Assembly: GCA_050011315.1 (NCBI GenBank) | Contig: JBEKJI010000016.1 | Coordinates: forward strand, 1 to 47,584 | Direction of reading: 5' to 3' | DNA from: Fen-549 sp050011315 | GTDB lineage: Bacteria; Actinomycetota; Thermoleophilia; Gaiellales; Gaiellaceae | DNA: 47,584 bases | In this document: in pieces, positions 1 through 8,652 of the stretch | Position numbering within the stretch: position 1 is the first letter of the stretch | How the letters are laid out: each line of letters begins with the position of its first letter | The notes under the pieces: model-generated | Database searches by the model: none | What the model saw: only the letters and a program-made list of their open reading frames with translations | Told to the model about the DNA's origin: nothing | Program-made: the position numbers and the translations under genes

Positions 1-39
1 TCCCACGAAGGACACGAGGTCAACGGGTGGCTGAGTCAT
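1..39 (-). CDS. Possible 5-prime end of an unidentified gene (partial)
   Basis: On the minus strand an ATG at 39-37 opens a frame reading MTQPPVDLVSFVG that stays open to the window edge. Only 13 codons are visible, so no family can be assigned. It is downstream of, and in the same direction as, the LysR gene, with a 205-base gap that holds an imperfect palindrome. A LysR target gene in this position would be reasonable, but that is inference. A purine-rich AGGGAGAG lies about 15 bases upstream of the ATG, further than usual for a ribosome binding site. Confidence 0.35.
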   Translation of the reverse strand, partial: MTQPPVDLVSFVG

Positions 40-79
40 CCCGGCACGGCAGGCACTCTCCCTGTAGAGCCGGACGGAT

Positions 80-95
80 TTCATAGATCTAAGAA
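80..95. promoter_or_regulatory. Candidate LysR-type operator palindrome
   Basis: TTCATAGATCTAAGAA is an AT-rich imperfect inverted repeat (14 of 16 bases match its own reverse complement) in an otherwise GC-rich gap between a LysR gene and the next gene on the same strand. It fits the loose T-N11-A LysR box. The size and position are suggestive, but there is no direct evidence of binding. A further hairpin at 133-157 (GGTGCCCG paired with CGGGCGCC) could end LysR transcription. I see nothing else in 40-244. Confidence 0.3.
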
Positions 96-244
96 CTACA
101 CAGAGGGTGGGGGGAGGAGGGTAGATTAGCGCGGTGCCCGAAACCCACCCGGGCGCCGGAGTTCAGCCGAGACGAAGCACCCCATCGCCTGGCCGCGCTC
201 GGCGGCGCGATGCCGCGGCTACCTCTAGGCACGGAGCTCCGAGA

Positions 245-1138
245 TCAAGCTAGGCGCTCGCGTGCGAAGGCCAGGAACGCGTTCGCTACGCGCGAAAGCG
301 AGCGCCCGCTGGCCCGTACGAGCGAGATCTCGCGCGCCGGGTCGAGGCCCTCCACGCGCGCGCTTGCGAGCTGCTTCGCGGCCAGCTCGGCCTCGAGCGC
401 CGAGCCCGAGATGAAGGCGACGCCGTAGCCGCCTATCACCGCTGCACGCACCGACTCCTGCAGCCCGAGCTCCAGGCGGACGTCGAGATCGCGCATGCGC
501 ACTCCGTGCCGGCGCAATTCGTCCTCGAGTACTTGCCTCACGCCGGCGCCCTCCTGCATCACGATCAGCGGCTCGGCGCGCAGCTCGTCGAGCGAGATCT
601 TGCGACCGGCGAAACGGTGGTCGGGAGGGCAGGCGAGAACGACCTCGTCGCGGAAGAAGGGCTCGAAGACTACGCCGCGGTGCTTACGAGCCGCGCCCAC
701 GATCCCGAGCTCGAGCTCTCTTTCCGCCACCCGCTCGATCACCGTCTGGGTGTCGAAGATGGCTAGCGAGACGGTGACCTCCGGACAGCGCCGCTGGAAC
801 TCGCAGAGAAGGAGCGGCACCACCCGATCACCGGGCCCCGTCGAGGCGCCGATCTCTAGCCGGCCCCGCAGCTCTCCCTCCTCGACGCCGGCGACCTCGT
901 CCAGAAGCTGCTCCTCGAACGCGATTAGGCGCTGCGCGCCGCGATAGAGCCGTAACCCTGCCTCCGTCGGCTCGACTCGGCGCCCGGAGCGGTCGAGCAG
1001 CCTGTGCCCGAGTTTCTCCTCGAGCGTCCTGATCTGCATGCTCACCGCCGGCTGGGTGACGCCGAGGCGCTCGGCTGCTTGCGAGAAGCTACGCAGCTCG
1101 ACGACCGCGCAGAAGGCTACGAGTTGGCGCGTATCCAT
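245..1138 (-). CDS. LysR family transcriptional regulator
   Basis: A 297-residue protein of the usual LysR length. Residues about 1-60 form the winged helix-turn-helix (SFSQAAERLGVTQPAVSMQI is the recognition region). Residues about 90-295 are the periplasmic-binding-protein-like effector domain. The start ATG at 1138 lies 6 bases after a minus-strand TAATGT box (1150-1145) with no Shine-Dalgarno, which suggests a leaderless transcript. It is divergent from the sugar transferase at 1238 and points toward a gene leaving the window at 39, so either could be its target. Its effector is unknown; CbbR/CysB-like members of the family sense metabolites, but the sequence does not say which. Confidence 0.9.
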   Translation of the reverse strand: MDTRQLVAFCAVVELRSFSQAAERLGVTQPAVSMQIRTLEEKLGHRLLDRSGRRVEPTEAGLRLYRGAQRLIAFEEQLLDEVAGVEEGELRGRLEIGASTGPGDRVVPLLLCEFQRRCPEVTVSLAIFDTQTVIERVAERELELGIVGAARKHRGVVFEPFFRDEVVLACPPDHRFAGRKISLDELRAEPLIVMQEGAGVRQVLEDELRRHGVRMRDLDVRLELGLQESVRAAVIGGYGVAFISGSALEAELAAKQLASARVEGLDPAREISLVRASGRSLSRVANAFLAFARERLA

Positions 1139-1237
1139 AAGCGCACATTATGGAGTCCAGAGCAGGCGCCGTCAGATCGCGTTCCCCTCGAGGAGTCTTG
1201 GAAGCACCTCGGCGGCGGGAGGGCTATTCTCGATCCC
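1139..1237. promoter_or_regulatory. Divergent promoter region lysR / sugar transferase
   Basis: This 99-base gap separates two divergent genes. On the minus strand TAATGT (1150-1145) ends 6 bases before the LysR ATG. On the plus strand TATTCT (1225-1230) ends 7 bases before the GTG at 1238. Both distances place transcription start at or next to the start codon. Confidence 0.5.
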
Positions 1238-1909
1238 GTGAGATCAGAGGCCCTCGCGGAGCGCTACGCACGGTTGGCGGAGGAGTCTCCCGACCGGCGC
1301 GGAGTCGACCGGGCGCTGCGCTTTCTCGATCTCCTCTTCTCGGCCTCCTTCCTGCTCGTCTCCCTGCCGATCACGATCCTGATCGTCCCGGCCATCCTTG
1401 TAACCAGCGGTACGCCGATCTTCTACCGGGGTGAGCGGGTCGGGCGCTCGGGCCGGGTCTTCTCGATGCTCAAGTTCCGCACGCTCAAGCGCGGCGCCGA
1501 AAGCCGGCTCGGCCCCTACCTCGGCCCCGAGCTGGTCGAGCGCACCCGAGCCGAGTTCACGCCGATCGGCCGCTGGCTGCGGGCGACGCAGCTCGACGAG
1601 ATCCCCCAGTTCCTGAACGTGCTACGCGGCGACATGAGCCTGGTCGGGCCGCGCCCGATCCGGCCGCGCTTCTTCGAGGAGCTCGCCGAGCAGATCCCCG
1701 CTTACTGGCAGCGCCTGGTCGTGCGACCCGGACTGACCGGCTTCGCACAGGTGCGAAAGGGCTACGAGACCTCCTGGGCCGAGAAGCTCGCGCACGACCT
1801 CGAGTACATCGCCGATCGCTCGGTCAGTCTCTACCTGCGCACGCTCGTGGCGACGGGCTGGCGGGTGCTGCGCCAGTCGCTACGCGGCCTCGTGCGGCCG
1901 CGCGAGTAG
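1238..1909 (+). CDS. Sugar transferase (membrane phosphoglycosyl transferase)
   Basis: A 223-residue protein of the bacterial sugar transferase family (WbaP/WcaJ/PglC catalytic domain). These enzymes move a sugar phosphate from a nucleotide sugar to undecaprenyl phosphate to begin a surface polysaccharide. One hydrophobic segment near residues 30-55 is the membrane anchor. The catalytic region has the family pattern: KFRTL, then IGRWLRATQLDEIPQFLNVL, GDMSLVGPRP, and RPGLTGFAQV. The open frame extends back to 1004 inside the divergent LysR gene. I chose the GTG at 1238 because it is outside that gene, gives the usual length, and has a TATTCT box 7 bases upstream. It precedes asnB by 38 bases. 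Confidence 0.9.
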   Translation: MRSEALAERYARLAEESPDRRGVDRALRFLDLLFSASFLLVSLPITILIVPAILVTSGTPIFYRGERVGRSGRVFSMLKFRTLKRGAESRLGPYLGPELVERTRAEFTPIGRWLRATQLDEIPQFLNVLRGDMSLVGPRPIRPRFFEELAEQIPAYWQRLVVRPGLTGFAQVRKGYETSWAEKLAHDLEYIADRSVSLYLRTLVATGWRVLRQSLRGLVRPRE

Positions 1910-1933
1910 CGACCGGCGGCGACCGGACCGAAC

Positions 1934-1939
1934 TAGACT
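1934..1939 (+). promoter_or_regulatory. -10 box of asnB, leaderless type
   Basis: TAGACT ends 8 bases before the GTG of asnB, and no Shine-Dalgarno lies between them. It is one of about 16 similar sites in the window. Confidence 0.5.
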
Positions 1940-1947
1940 CCGTCCCC

Positions 1948-3837
1948 GTGTGCGGGATCTGTGGAATCGCCTTGGCGCGAGGAAAGGCCGACCCCGGCGA
2001 GCTTGCGGCGATGAATGCGAAGCTGGCTCACCGCGGCCCCGACAGCGAAGGACGCTTCGTCAAGGGCGGCGTCGGTATCGCGGCGAGGCGCCTCTCGATC
2101 ATCGATCTCGACACCGGCGACCAGCCGCTCGCCAACGAGAACGGACGGATACACGTCGTCCAGAACGGCGAGATCTACAACTACCGCGAGCTGCGCGCCG
2201 AGCTAGGGGCGGCCGGCCACCGCTTCTCGAGCCACGGCGACACCGAGGTGATCGCCCACCTCTACGAGCAGCACGGACTCGACTTCGCCGCCCGCTTGCG
2301 CGGCATGTTCGCACTGGCGATCTGGGACGCCGGCGAGCACCGGCTCGTGCTCGCGCGCGACCGCTTCGGCATCAAGCCGCTCTACTACCGGCACGAGCAG
2401 AGCGAGCTGCGCTTCGCCTCGGAGCTTCGCGCCCTGCCGCGAGGAGAGATCGACCTCGACGCGCTCGAGTCCTACCTCGCTTTCAACTTCGTCCCGGCGC
2501 CCTACTCGATCTTCCGCGAGATTCGCAAAGTGCCGCCCGGGCACCTGCTCGTCTGGCAGGACGGCGAGGTGCGGCTCGAACGGTTCGCGCGACCGCTGCC
2601 TGTCGACGCCGATGAGCAGCGCACCGAGTCCGCCGGCGAGCTGGTCGAGGAGCTGCGTGCACGCATGCGCGACTCGGTGCGCGCGCATCTTGTCAGCGAC
2701 GTCCCGGTCGGCGTCTTCCTTTCAGGCGGCGTCGATTCCTCGCTTCTAGCCGCGCTCGCGGCGCAAGAGTCGACAGGTCGCCTGAGTACGTTCACGATCG
2801 GCTTCGAGGAGCGCTCCTTCGACGAGACCGCGGGCGCCCACAAGGTCGCCGAGCGCTACGACACCGATCACCACGAGCTGATCCTGCGCCCCGAGCCCGA
2901 GTTCCTACTGCGAACACTGGCCGAGGTTTTCGACGAGCCCTTCGCCGACTCGTCGGCGTTACCCACGTACCTCGTCTCGGAGCTCGCCTCGCGAGAAGTG
3001 AAGGTCTGCCTCTCGGGCGAGGGCGGCGATGAGCTCTTCGGCGGCTACTACACCTACTCCGCCGACCTGCTCGCAGAGCGGCTCGGACCGCTCGCACGCA
3101 TCGCCCGCCCATTCGCCGAGCTGCTGCCCAGCTCCAACGCCCGCGTCAGCTTCGACTACAAGGCCAAGCGCTTCACCCGCGGCGCCCACCTGCCGCCGCT
3201 CGAGCGCCATCACGCCTGGAAAGAGATCTTCTCGCCCGAGCTCCGCTCCGAGCTGAGAGGCAGCCGCAGCAGCTTCGACCCGGTCGATCTCTACCGCGCC
3301 CGCTTCGACGAGACCGGCGGTGCCGAGATCCTCGCCCGCCTGCAGGACGTCGATCTCGGCGTCCCGCTCGTCGACGACCTGCTCGTCAAGACCGACCGCT
3401 CCTCGATGGCGCACTCACTGGAGGCGCGCGTCCCCTTCCTCGACACGGCCGTCACCAACCTGGCCCTGGCGCTCCCGCGACGGTTGAAGGTCTCCGGCCT
3501 GAACAAGAAGATCCTGCTCCGCCGAGCCGCCGAGCCGCTGCTTCCGCGCGAGGTCGTGCACGGGCGCAAGCGCGGCTTCTCGATTCCAGCCGCGGCTTGG
3601 CTGCGCGGCGAGCTCCAGCCCCTTGCCCGCGAGGTTCTCGCCCCTGCCAACCTCCGCCGCCAGGGCTTCTTCGCGCCGGAGGCGGTGAGCCGTCTGATCG
3701 ATCGCCACGTCGCCCGCAGGGAGGACCTCTCGCGCCAGCTCTGGGGTCTGATCGCGTTCACGCTCTGGTACGAAGGTCACGTCGAGCACGAGCCGGGACC
3801 GCTGCGCTCGGCGCGGCTGGCGGCGGTGGAAGCGTGA
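1948..3837 (+). CDS. asnB: Asparagine synthetase (glutamine-hydrolysing)
   Basis: A 629-residue class II glutamine amidotransferase. It begins MCGICGIA, so Cys2 becomes the N-terminal nucleophile and fixes the GTG start at 1948. The N-terminal glutaminase domain runs to about residue 215 (RRLSIIDL, NGEIYNY, RDRFGIKPLYY). The ATP-pyrophosphatase/synthetase domain follows, with its SGGVDSS P-loop near residue 260 and SGEGGDELFGGY near 355. The family makes asparagine from aspartate, glutamine and ATP. Paralogues inside polysaccharide clusters amidate sugar or peptide acids, and this copy lies between a sugar transferase and a DUF354 protein, so a role in surface-polymer decoration is possible. 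Confidence 0.93.
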   Translation: MCGICGIALARGKADPGELAAMNAKLAHRGPDSEGRFVKGGVGIAARRLSIIDLDTGDQPLANENGRIHVVQNGEIYNYRELRAELGAAGHRFSSHGDTEVIAHLYEQHGLDFAARLRGMFALAIWDAGEHRLVLARDRFGIKPLYYRHEQSELRFASELRALPRGEIDLDALESYLAFNFVPAPYSIFREIRKVPPGHLLVWQDGEVRLERFARPLPVDADEQRTESAGELVEELRARMRDSVRAHLVSDVPVGVFLSGGVDSSLLAALAAQESTGRLSTFTIGFEERSFDETAGAHKVAERYDTDHHELILRPEPEFLLRTLAEVFDEPFADSSALPTYLVSELASREVKVCLSGEGGDELFGGYYTYSADLLAERLGPLARIARPFAELLPSSNARVSFDYKAKRFTRGAHLPPLERHHAWKEIFSPELRSELRGSRSSFDPVDLYRARFDETGGAEILARLQDVDLGVPLVDDLLVKTDRSSMAHSLEARVPFLDTAVTNLALALPRRLKVSGLNKKILLRRAAEPLLPREVVHGRKRGFSIPAAAWLRGELQPLAREVLAPANLRRQGFFAPEAVSRLIDRHVARREDLSRQLWGLIAFTLWYEGHVEHEPGPLRSARLAAVEA

Positions 3838-3858
3838 CTCGAACGGCACCGGCCAAGC

Positions 3859-3893
3859 GGACATGTCCACGTGCCAAGCACGGAGACGTGTCC
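3859..3893. repeat. Imperfect palindrome, REP-like element
   Basis: Two 16-base arms (GGACATGTCCACGTGC at 3859-3874 and GCACGGAGACGTGTCC at 3878-3893) are inverted around a CAA loop, with 13 of 16 positions pairing. The left arm contains the perfect palindrome GGACATGTCC. It lies in the 66-81 base gap between asnB and the DUF354 gene and may act as a transcript-end hairpin, but it looks more like a dispersed palindromic repeat. Confidence 0.55.
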
Positions 3894-3918
3894 AGATGAG
3901 ACGATGCGGGCCGGAACG

Positions 3919-4938
3919 ATGAGAGTCTGGATCGACATGACGGCGCCGGCGCACGTGCTCGTCTACCGGCCGCTGATGAGCTTGCTGCACGAGCAGGGGG
4001 CCGAGATCGAGCTGACGGCGCGCGACTACGCCCAGACGCTGCAGCTACTCGAGCTACACGGGCTCGAAGCAGAGGTTATCGGCCGCCACGGCGGGCGTTC
4101 GCGCCTCGGCAAGGCGCGCTCGCTGACCTCGCGCCTGAGCCATTTACGCCGTTGGGCCAAGGGCCGGCGCTTCGACCTGGCGCTGGCGCACGGGTCGCAC
4201 GAGCTGACGATCACAGCCCGCCGGCTCGGCATTCCCAGCTCGACCACGTTCGACTACGAGTGGGCCTGGCTCCAGCACCAGCTCGGCTGCCGCGCCGCGA
4301 CGCGGGTGGTCGTACCCGAGGCGATCCCGCCCGAGCGGCTGCGGCGCTACGGCGTTCACGAGCCCAAGCTGCGCCGCTACCCGGGCCTGAAAGAGGAGTA
4401 CTACCTGACCAACTTCGCGCCCGACCCGTCGGTGGCGGCCGAGCTCGGGCTCGACAGCTCGCGCGTGCTCGTCGTCGTTCGTACGCCGCCGGATGTCTCG
4501 CTCTACCACCGCGCTTCCAACCCGCTCTTCCCCCGCGTACTCGATCAGCTCGGCAACAACGCCGGAGTACACGCGGTCGTGATCCCGCGCACCGCGGAGC
4601 AGAGCGCCTACGTGCGCGGCCTCGAATACCCGTCGCTGGTGGTGCCCGACCGCGCCGTCGACGCCCAGAGCTTGATCGCCCTCTCCGACGTCGTCGTCTC
4701 GGCCGGCGGGACGATGAACCGCGAAGCCGCGGCGCTGGGAGTGCCCGTCTACACGACCTACGGCGGTCGCCTCGGCGGCGTCGACGAGTGGCTGATCCGG
4801 GAAGAACGGCTCGTGCCGCTCACCGATCCGCGCGCGATCGATCTACGCAAGCGCGTGCCCGACGAGAGCAAGCGGGTGCGCCGGGATCCGAAGCTGATGC
4901 TCGAGCTGCTGCTGTCGGCGCTCGAGAAGAGCGATTAG
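3919..4938 (+). CDS. DUF354 family glycosyltransferase-like protein
   Basis: About 339 residues beginning MRVWIDMTAPAHVLVYRPL, the typical N-terminus of the DUF354 family, which has a GT-B glycosyltransferase-like fold. An HxSH-type loop (LALAHGSHELTITARRLG) and a C-terminal SAGGTMNREAAALGVPVYTT sugar-nucleotide-binding-like segment near residue 265 support this. Archaeal and bacterial members lie in surface-polysaccharide loci; the biochemical activity of the family is poorly defined. The frame also offers ATG at 3904 and a GTG further up inside the palindrome at 3859-3893; ATG 3919 matches the family start. It converges on the ASCH gene with only two bases between stops. Confidence 0.82.
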   Translation: MRVWIDMTAPAHVLVYRPLMSLLHEQGAEIELTARDYAQTLQLLELHGLEAEVIGRHGGRSRLGKARSLTSRLSHLRRWAKGRRFDLALAHGSHELTITARRLGIPSSTTFDYEWAWLQHQLGCRAATRVVVPEAIPPERLRRYGVHEPKLRRYPGLKEEYYLTNFAPDPSVAAELGLDSSRVLVVVRTPPDVSLYHRASNPLFPRVLDQLGNNAGVHAVVIPRTAEQSAYVRGLEYPSLVVPDRAVDAQSLIALSDVVVSAGGTMNREAAALGVPVYTTYGGRLGGVDEWLIREERLVPLTDPRAIDLRKRVPDESKRVRRDPKLMLELLLSALEKSD

Positions 4939-4940
4939 CC

Positions 4941-5294
4941 CTAGCGGCTGTTCAAGATCTCCGAGAAGCGAATCGACGTAACAACGTCGTCGAGCGTGAC
5001 TTCGCGGTTGTAGAGCTGGCTCAGGAACTCGGCCATCTCGTCGGCGCGGCGCAGCTCGGGGTTGTCGTGCTCGATCTCGCGCGGCGAGAGGTCGCGCAGG
5101 CGCTTGACCTCGACCTTGTCGATCACCGCGTCGAAGACCTTCTCGCGCGGACTGAAACGGGCGCCGCAGAGAACCTTCACGATCTCGCCCTTGCGGTACT
5201 TGTCCGACTTGTCGCCGAGACGGATAGTCGCCGTCTTGCGATGGCTTCGGAGCTGATCGGCCACCATAGGTGAGTAGAAGTTGAGTGCGTGCAT
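4941..5294 (-). CDS. ASCH domain protein
   Basis: A 117-residue single-domain protein. The signature HRKTATIRLGDKSDKYRKGE at about residues 18-37 and the later VKRLRDLS match the ASCH fold, a PUA-like beta-barrel thought to bind RNA or modified nucleotides. One ASCH protein, E. coli YqfB, hydrolyses N4-acetylcytidine; whether this one does is unknown. It is a separate unit, tail-to-tail with the DUF354 gene and head-to-head with the groES promoter. Confidence 0.82.
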   Translation of the reverse strand: MHALNFYSPMVADQLRSHRKTATIRLGDKSDKYRKGEIVKVLCGARFSPREKVFDAVIDKVEVKRLRDLSPREIEHDNPELRRADEMAEFLSQLYNREVTLDDVVTSIRFSEILNSR

Positions 5295-5460
5295 CGAGAC
5301 GATCCAATCCGCGCCGAATGGTCTGAATCATAAAGCGTGACGAGCAGGAAAGAACAGCATTCCCGGAGAGCCGCGTGCGCACAGCGCGAGCAGAGCCGAG
5401 AGCGACAACCTGTGTTGAGAGGGATCGTTCGAGGATCTCAGTGCAATCGACTTAGATTCC

Positions 5461-5489
5461 TTGCGGTCACGAGCGACCGCCGCTAAACT
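5461..5489 (+). promoter_or_regulatory. groESL promoter
   Basis: TTGCGG (5461-5466), a 17-base spacer and TAAACT (5484-5489) form a good housekeeping-sigma promoter. Transcription would start around 5496, inside the CIRCE operator, so repressor binding would block initiation. Unlike most promoters here it produces a leader of about 70 bases. Confidence 0.7.
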
Positions 5490-5494
5490 CGGTT

Positions 5495-5521
5495 TCGGCA
5501 CTCTCGTACGTAGAGTGCCAA
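5495..5521. promoter_or_regulatory. CIRCE operator (HrcA binding site)
   Basis: TCGGCACTC, nine bases (TCGTACGTA) and GAGTGCCAA match the CIRCE consensus TTAGCACTC-N9-GAGTGCTAA at 7 of 9 and 8 of 9 positions with the exact spacer. HrcA binds CIRCE and represses groE and dnaK operons until heat shock. The hrcA gene is not in the window. Confidence 0.88.
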
Positions 5522-5565
5522 AACTATCTACAACCCGTAGACAAGCTCACTACAGGAGGGCGTTC

Positions 5566-5889
5566 ATGAATCTCCAGCCCCTGGGTGACCGTCTGATCGT
5601 GGAAGTCCTCGAAGAGGAACAAACCACGGTTAGCGGCATCGTCCTGCCCGACACGGCCAAAGAGAAGCCGCAACGCGGCCGCGTCATCGCCGCCGGCCCC
5701 GGCGGTCGCAACGAAGCAGGCGAGCGCGTACCGCTCGACATCGCCGCCAAGGACACAATCATCTTCTCCAAGTACGGCGGGACCGAGATCAAGGTCGGTG
5801 GTGTCGAGTATCTGATCCTGCGCGAGTCCGATGTACTGGCGAAGGTCGTCGACCAGCCCGCTGCCACGCGCGCAAAGAAGAAGGGATAA
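5566..5889 (+). CDS. groES: Co-chaperonin GroES
   Basis: A 107-residue GroES (usual length 95-105) that caps GroEL and encloses the folding chamber. MNLQPLGDRLIVEVLEEEQ, the mobile loop with SGIVLPDTAKEKPQ, and the dome-forming residues are all present. The short Lys-rich tail (ATRAKKKG) is slightly longer than average. The ATG at 5566 has an AGGAGGG ribosome binding site at 5554-5560. The frame extends upstream to 5461 but overlaps the promoter and CIRCE, so that extension is not coding. It is three bases upstream of groEL in one operon. Confidence 0.97.
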   Translation: MNLQPLGDRLIVEVLEEEQTTVSGIVLPDTAKEKPQRGRVIAAGPGGRNEAGERVPLDIAAKDTIIFSKYGGTEIKVGGVEYLILRESDVLAKVVDQPAATRAKKKG

Positions 5890-5892
5890 CGA

Positions 5893-7524
<1,632 letters not shown>

Positions 7525-7550
7525 TAGGCGCGCGAGCGCAAGCAGTTCAC

Positions 7551-7580
7551 GAGGGCCGGCGCGAGCCGGCCCTCGGTGTT
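7551..7580 (+). terminator. groESL terminator hairpin
   Basis: GAGGGCCGGC, a GCGA loop and GCCGGCCCTC form a perfect 10-bp stem at 7551-7574, 27 bases after the groEL stop. It is followed by GGTGTT rather than a clear U-tract, as is common in high-GC genomes. Confidence 0.7.
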
Positions 7581-7706
7581 CTAAGAGCTCGTCTCAATTG
7601 ACGACCCGTCGACTGGGTGTGATCGGTGGATGCAAGGCTAGGGAGCTCGTCTGGGGGCGGAGGGGCGCCGGATGAGTGCGAGATCGTGGTGCGAGGCTAG
7701 GACGCA

Positions 7707-7761
7707 GGGCGCATTCGTATCGGTCAGAGATACGGATGCGCCCGAGGACAACGTCCTCGGG
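7707..7761. ncRNA. Competing-hairpin element, copy 1
   Basis: GGGCGCATTCGTATC (7707-7721) pairs with GATACGGATGCGCCC (7729-7743): 14 Watson-Crick pairs and one G-U. The last three bases of that stem also begin a second perfect hairpin, CCCGAGGAC-AAC-GTCCTCGGG (7741-7761), so the two stems compete. GCGAGATCGTG occurs directly at 7678-7688 and again at 7764-7774, flanking the unit. Whether it is transcribed is unknown, so the RNA label is tentative. Confidence 0.4.
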
Positions 7762-7819
7762 CCGCGAGATCGTGCTCAGTCGGTGTTTCTCTGTTTCCAG
7801 CCGAGCTCCGAAAAGCAGT

Positions 7820-7872
7820 GTCGCGTTCGTAGCCGGAGGCTACGGGCGCGACCGAGGACAACGCGTCGCGCC
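7820..7872. ncRNA. Competing-hairpin element, copy 2
   Basis: GTCGCGTTCGTAGCC (7820-7834) pairs with GGCTACGGGCGCGAC (7838-7852): 13 Watson-Crick and two G-U pairs around a GGA loop. The 3-prime arm can instead pair with GTCGCGCC (7865-7872). The stem bases differ from copy 1, yet both alternatives are preserved, as is the CCGAGGACAACG that follows the stem. Copies 1 and 2 are offset by 113 bases. Confidence 0.4.
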
Positions 7873-7918
7873 GCCGAGCGCGGCCAGGCGGTGGAGTGCT
7901 TCATTTGAAGCGAGCTCT

Positions 7919-8509
7919 CTAAGGGAAGGCCCGGCGGACGATCTCCGCCGCCTCTTCCAGCCAAGCCGCCCGCTCCTCCTCTGTACTCGTGACGACGACG
8001 CCGAAGGTGCGCCGGCGTATGTCCTCTGCGCCGCAATAACCGAAGACGCAGCGCACCCACAGTGCTTCGAGCGGGTCGCCGAAGACAGCCAGCTCGCGCT
8101 CGCGCGGAGTGTTCGAGGTATTGAGTACGACAGCCGTCCGCGCCCGCAGCAGTCCTTCAGGAATGCCCTCGCCACTGTCGCCGTCGCGAAAGCGATAGGC
8201 AACCTCGGGACGGACGACCCGGTCGATCCAGCCCTTGAGAATCGCCGGCGGCTGCCCCCACCAGTTCGGATGGACGACGATGATCCCTTCCGCCGCGGCC
8301 AGCTCCGCGCAGTGTCGGGCGACCTCGGGATCGACTGGGCCATCGCTGGAAAGCTCAGCAGCCGGAAGCACGGGATCGAACTCTTCGGCGTAGAGATCGT
8401 GGAAGACGACCTCGTGCCCACACTCCTCGAGCGTGGTGACAACCGCCTCGGCGAGCGCATGATTGAAGCTGCCGGGCTGCGGGTGCCCGAGAACGACGAG
8501 GATCTTCAC
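7919..8509 (-). CDS. NAD(P)H quinone oxidoreductase, flavodoxin fold
   Basis: A 196-residue member of the NQO1/MdaB-like flavodoxin-fold family, which uses FMN or FAD to reduce quinones with NAD(P)H. The N-terminus VKILVVLGHPQPGSFNHALA is the phosphate-binding loop. VVHPNWWGQPPAILKGWIDR near residues 90-110 is the family motif for flavin and substrate binding. The GTG at 8509 is chosen because the family begins there and because TAGGAT (8522-8517) lies 7 bases upstream; the frame otherwise extends to 8581 with no family match. The stop codon coincides with the CTA flank of the MITE-like element, so insertion happened exactly at the 3-prime end. Confidence 0.88.
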   Translation of the reverse strand: MKILVVLGHPQPGSFNHALAEAVVTTLEECGHEVVFHDLYAEEFDPVLPAAELSSDGPVDPEVARHCAELAAAEGIIVVHPNWWGQPPAILKGWIDRVVRPEVAYRFRDGDSGEGIPEGLLRARTAVVLNTSNTPRERELAVFGDPLEALWVRCVFGYCGAEDIRRRTFGVVVTSTEEERAAWLEEAAEIVRRAFP

Positions 8510-8652
8510 GTTTGCGATCCTAGTCGTGCAAAGAAAGGCTCGGAATCGGTCGCCGCGGCCGACACGGCGGGCGCGGCTCACTCAACGCCGTTCCCACCCG
8601 CCACGGACCCTGCCCACAATCACAGCCAGCCCGCCACGCAACGCGGGAAAAG

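Larger units (their letters stand above)
7581..7922. mobile_element. MITE-like element with terminal inverted repeats
   Basis: The gap between groEL and the oxidoreductase is bounded by an 18-base inverted repeat: AGAGCTCGTCTCAATTGA at 7584-7601 and TCATTTGAAGCGAGCTCT at 7901-7918 (15 of 18 match when reversed). Immediately outside lie CTA at 7581-7583 and CTA at 7919-7921, extendable to CTAA, which looks like a 3-4 base target duplication. There is no convincing coding frame inside. A non-autonomous transposable element of about 335 bp is the simplest reading. YTAR-type targets are used by some IS5-family elements, but I cannot name the parent. The right-hand CTA is also the stop codon of the oxidoreductase gene. 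Confidence 0.5.

Noticed and set aside
4152..5273. A 373-codon plus-strand frame overlapping the DUF354 and ASCH genes
   Set aside because: Arg/Ala/Pro-rich frame-shifted translation of two real genes in different directions.
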